A DNA stretch of 6,727 nucleotides, taken from assembly GCA_003510825.1 (NCBI GenBank), contig DOKO01000283.1:1-6727 (forward strand), given 5' to 3'. The position numbers and the translations under genes were made by a program. Under the pieces are notes generated by a model. The model was given only the letters and a program-made list of their open reading frames with translations. It was not told where the DNA came from and made no database searches. Shown here one piece after another: positions 6,219 to 6,727 of the stretch. Position 1 is the stretch's first letter. The number at the start of each line of letters is the position of its first letter. This stretch comes from Stenotrophomonas sp. GTDB taxonomy: Bacteria > Pseudomonadota > Gammaproteobacteria > Xanthomonadales > Xanthomonadaceae.

Positions 6219-6642
6219 AGCGCGAGACGACTTCGGTAGCGGCGAAGAAGTACGCGATTTCAATCGCGGCATTCTCGACCGAGTCCGAACCGTGGGCGGC
6301 ATTGGCATCGATGGATTCGGCGAAGTCGGCGCGGATGGTGCCCGCAGCGGCTTCCTTCGGGTTGGTGGCGCCCAGCAGGTCGCGGTGGGCCAGGACGGCG
6401 TTCTCGCCTTCCAGGGCCTGGATCATCACCGGGCCGGAGATCATGAACTCGACCAGCGCGTTGAAGAACGGACGCTCGCGGTGCACGGCGTAGAAGCCTT
6501 CGGCTTCACGACGCGACAGCTGCTTGTACTTGGCGGCCACGACCTTCAGGCCGGCCTTCTCGAAGCGGGCGTAGATTTCGCCGATGACGTTCTTGGCAAC
6601 GGCGTCCGGCTTGATGATCGAAAGGGTGCGCTCCAGCGCCAT
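6217..6642 (-). CDS. ndk: Nucleoside diphosphate kinase Ndk
   Basis: Ndk moves the gamma phosphate from ATP to nucleoside diphosphates through a phospho-histidine, balancing the cytoplasmic NTP and dNTP pools. The 141-residue product has the normal bacterial length and every catalytic residue: Lys11, Tyr51, Arg87, Thr93, Arg104, Asn114 and the phosphorylated His117 inside the signature NAAHGSDS (114-121). The N-terminal MALERTLSIIKPDAV is typical of the family. The ATG has a GGAG ribosome site seven bases upstream. An intrinsic terminator of the preceding gene ends about 50 bases upstream, so ndk should be the first gene of its transcript. It ends 10 bases before the rlmN start, and ndk-rlmN adjacency is common in gammaproteobacteria. 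No anomalies are seen. Confidence 0.99.
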   Translation of the reverse strand: MALERTLSIIKPDAVAKNVIGEIYARFEKAGLKVVAAKYKQLSRREAEGFYAVHRERPFFNALVEFMISGPVMIQALEGENAVLAHRDLLGATNPKEAAAGTIRADFAESIDANAAHGSDSVENAAIEIAYFFAATEVVSR

Positions 6643-6679
6643 GGGAATACTCCGTTGGGCGGGCCACTTGATCGACCCG

Positions 6680-6707
6680 AGGTTAACATGAAAAAAACCC
6701 GCGTCAA
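6680..6707 (-). promoter_or_regulatory. Candidate ndk promoter overlapping the upstream terminator
   Basis: On the minus strand TTGACG (6707-6702, five of six to the -35 consensus) is followed after 16 bases by TAACCT (6685-6680, three of six to the -10). The -35 lies in the loop and 3' arm of the terminator hairpin and the T-run is in the spacer. A promoter is expected here because ndk follows a terminator, but the -10 is weak. Confidence 0.25.
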
Positions 6708-6715
6708 AACGCGGG
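6691..6715 (-). terminator. Intrinsic terminator of the gene upstream of ndk
   Basis: On the minus strand a perfect seven-pair stem CCCGCGT/ACGCGGG with a TTTG loop (6715-6698) is followed directly by seven T residues (6697-6691). This is a textbook Rho-independent terminator for leftward transcription coming from beyond the right edge. A TAA at 6719-6717 just before the stem could be that gene's stop, but its frame cannot be confirmed. The plus strand has no T-run after the stem, so it works one way only. Confidence 0.88.
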
Positions 6716-6727
6716 CTTAGCCTGATA

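Noticed and set aside
4908..6239. A 443-codon plus-strand open frame opposite rlmN
   Set aside because: Low-complexity composition typical of antisense frames, no domain, and fully opposite the conserved RlmN sequence.
6207..6308. N-terminal extension of RlmN by 34 residues into ndk
   Set aside because: The extra residues are the ndk 3' end in another frame, rich in Ser, Arg and Pro, and the GTG at 6206 has a well-placed ribosome site. It remains possible, so it is listed as a start-site question.
6142..6720. A 192-codon plus-strand open frame opposite ndk and running through the terminator
   Set aside because: It is antisense to Ndk, reads through the terminator hairpin (its last residues are the translated A-run and stem) and has no recognisable domain.
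6714..6722. Short palindrome GGCT-T-AGCC beside the terminator
   Set aside because: Only four pairs; more likely part of the end of the upstream gene than a separate element.
1..6727. Mobile element, CRISPR array, defence system, tRNA or riboswitch
   Set aside because: No transposase, integrase, spaced repeat array, tRNA-like cloverleaf or aptamer-like leader is visible; coding covers nearly the whole window with even codon use.

Overview
All seven genes in this window lie on the minus strand, packed almost end to end. They form a core-genome block of a high-GC gammaproteobacterium. Protein content and gene order (a PilW/PilF-type pilotin gene between rlmN and rodZ, then yfgM-bamB-der, with no ispG-hisS between) point to the Xanthomonadaceae, most likely Stenotrophomonas. 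That assignment is from memory of the families and has not been checked by a search.

Read in the direction of transcription (right to left): an intrinsic terminator at about 6715-6691 closes an unseen upstream gene. Then come ndk (nucleoside diphosphate kinase), rlmN (radical-SAM 23S rRNA/tRNA methyltransferase), pilW (outer-membrane lipoprotein pilotin for type IV pili), rodZ (cell-shape protein), a 64-base gap, yfgM (inner-membrane TPR protein), bamB (BAM-complex lipoprotein) and der (double-GTPase ribosome assembly factor). The der stop codon is at the left edge of the window.

Spacings are tight: ndk/rlmN 10 bases apart, rlmN/pilW overlapping by 14, pilW/rodZ 19 apart, yfgM/bamB overlapping by one base (TGATG), bamB/der 15 apart. 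This suggests one or two transcripts, ndk-rlmN-pilW-rodZ and yfgM-bamB-der, possibly joined by read-through. The 64-base rodZ-yfgM gap is the only internal place with room for a separate promoter. It is also where ispG and hisS sit in Escherichia and Pseudomonas.

Functionally the block joins translation and ribosome maturation (RlmN, Der) with cell-envelope building: secretion-linked YfgM, outer-membrane protein assembly (BamB), rod shape (RodZ) and pilus secretin assembly (PilW).

I found no mobile element, CRISPR array, RNA gene, defence system, broken gene or sign of recent transfer. No stretch longer than 300 bases lacks a gene. I do not see an undescribed system. The points worth a second look are small: start-codon choices, the terminator/promoter overlap before ndk, and the repeat and hairpin in the rodZ-yfgM gap.
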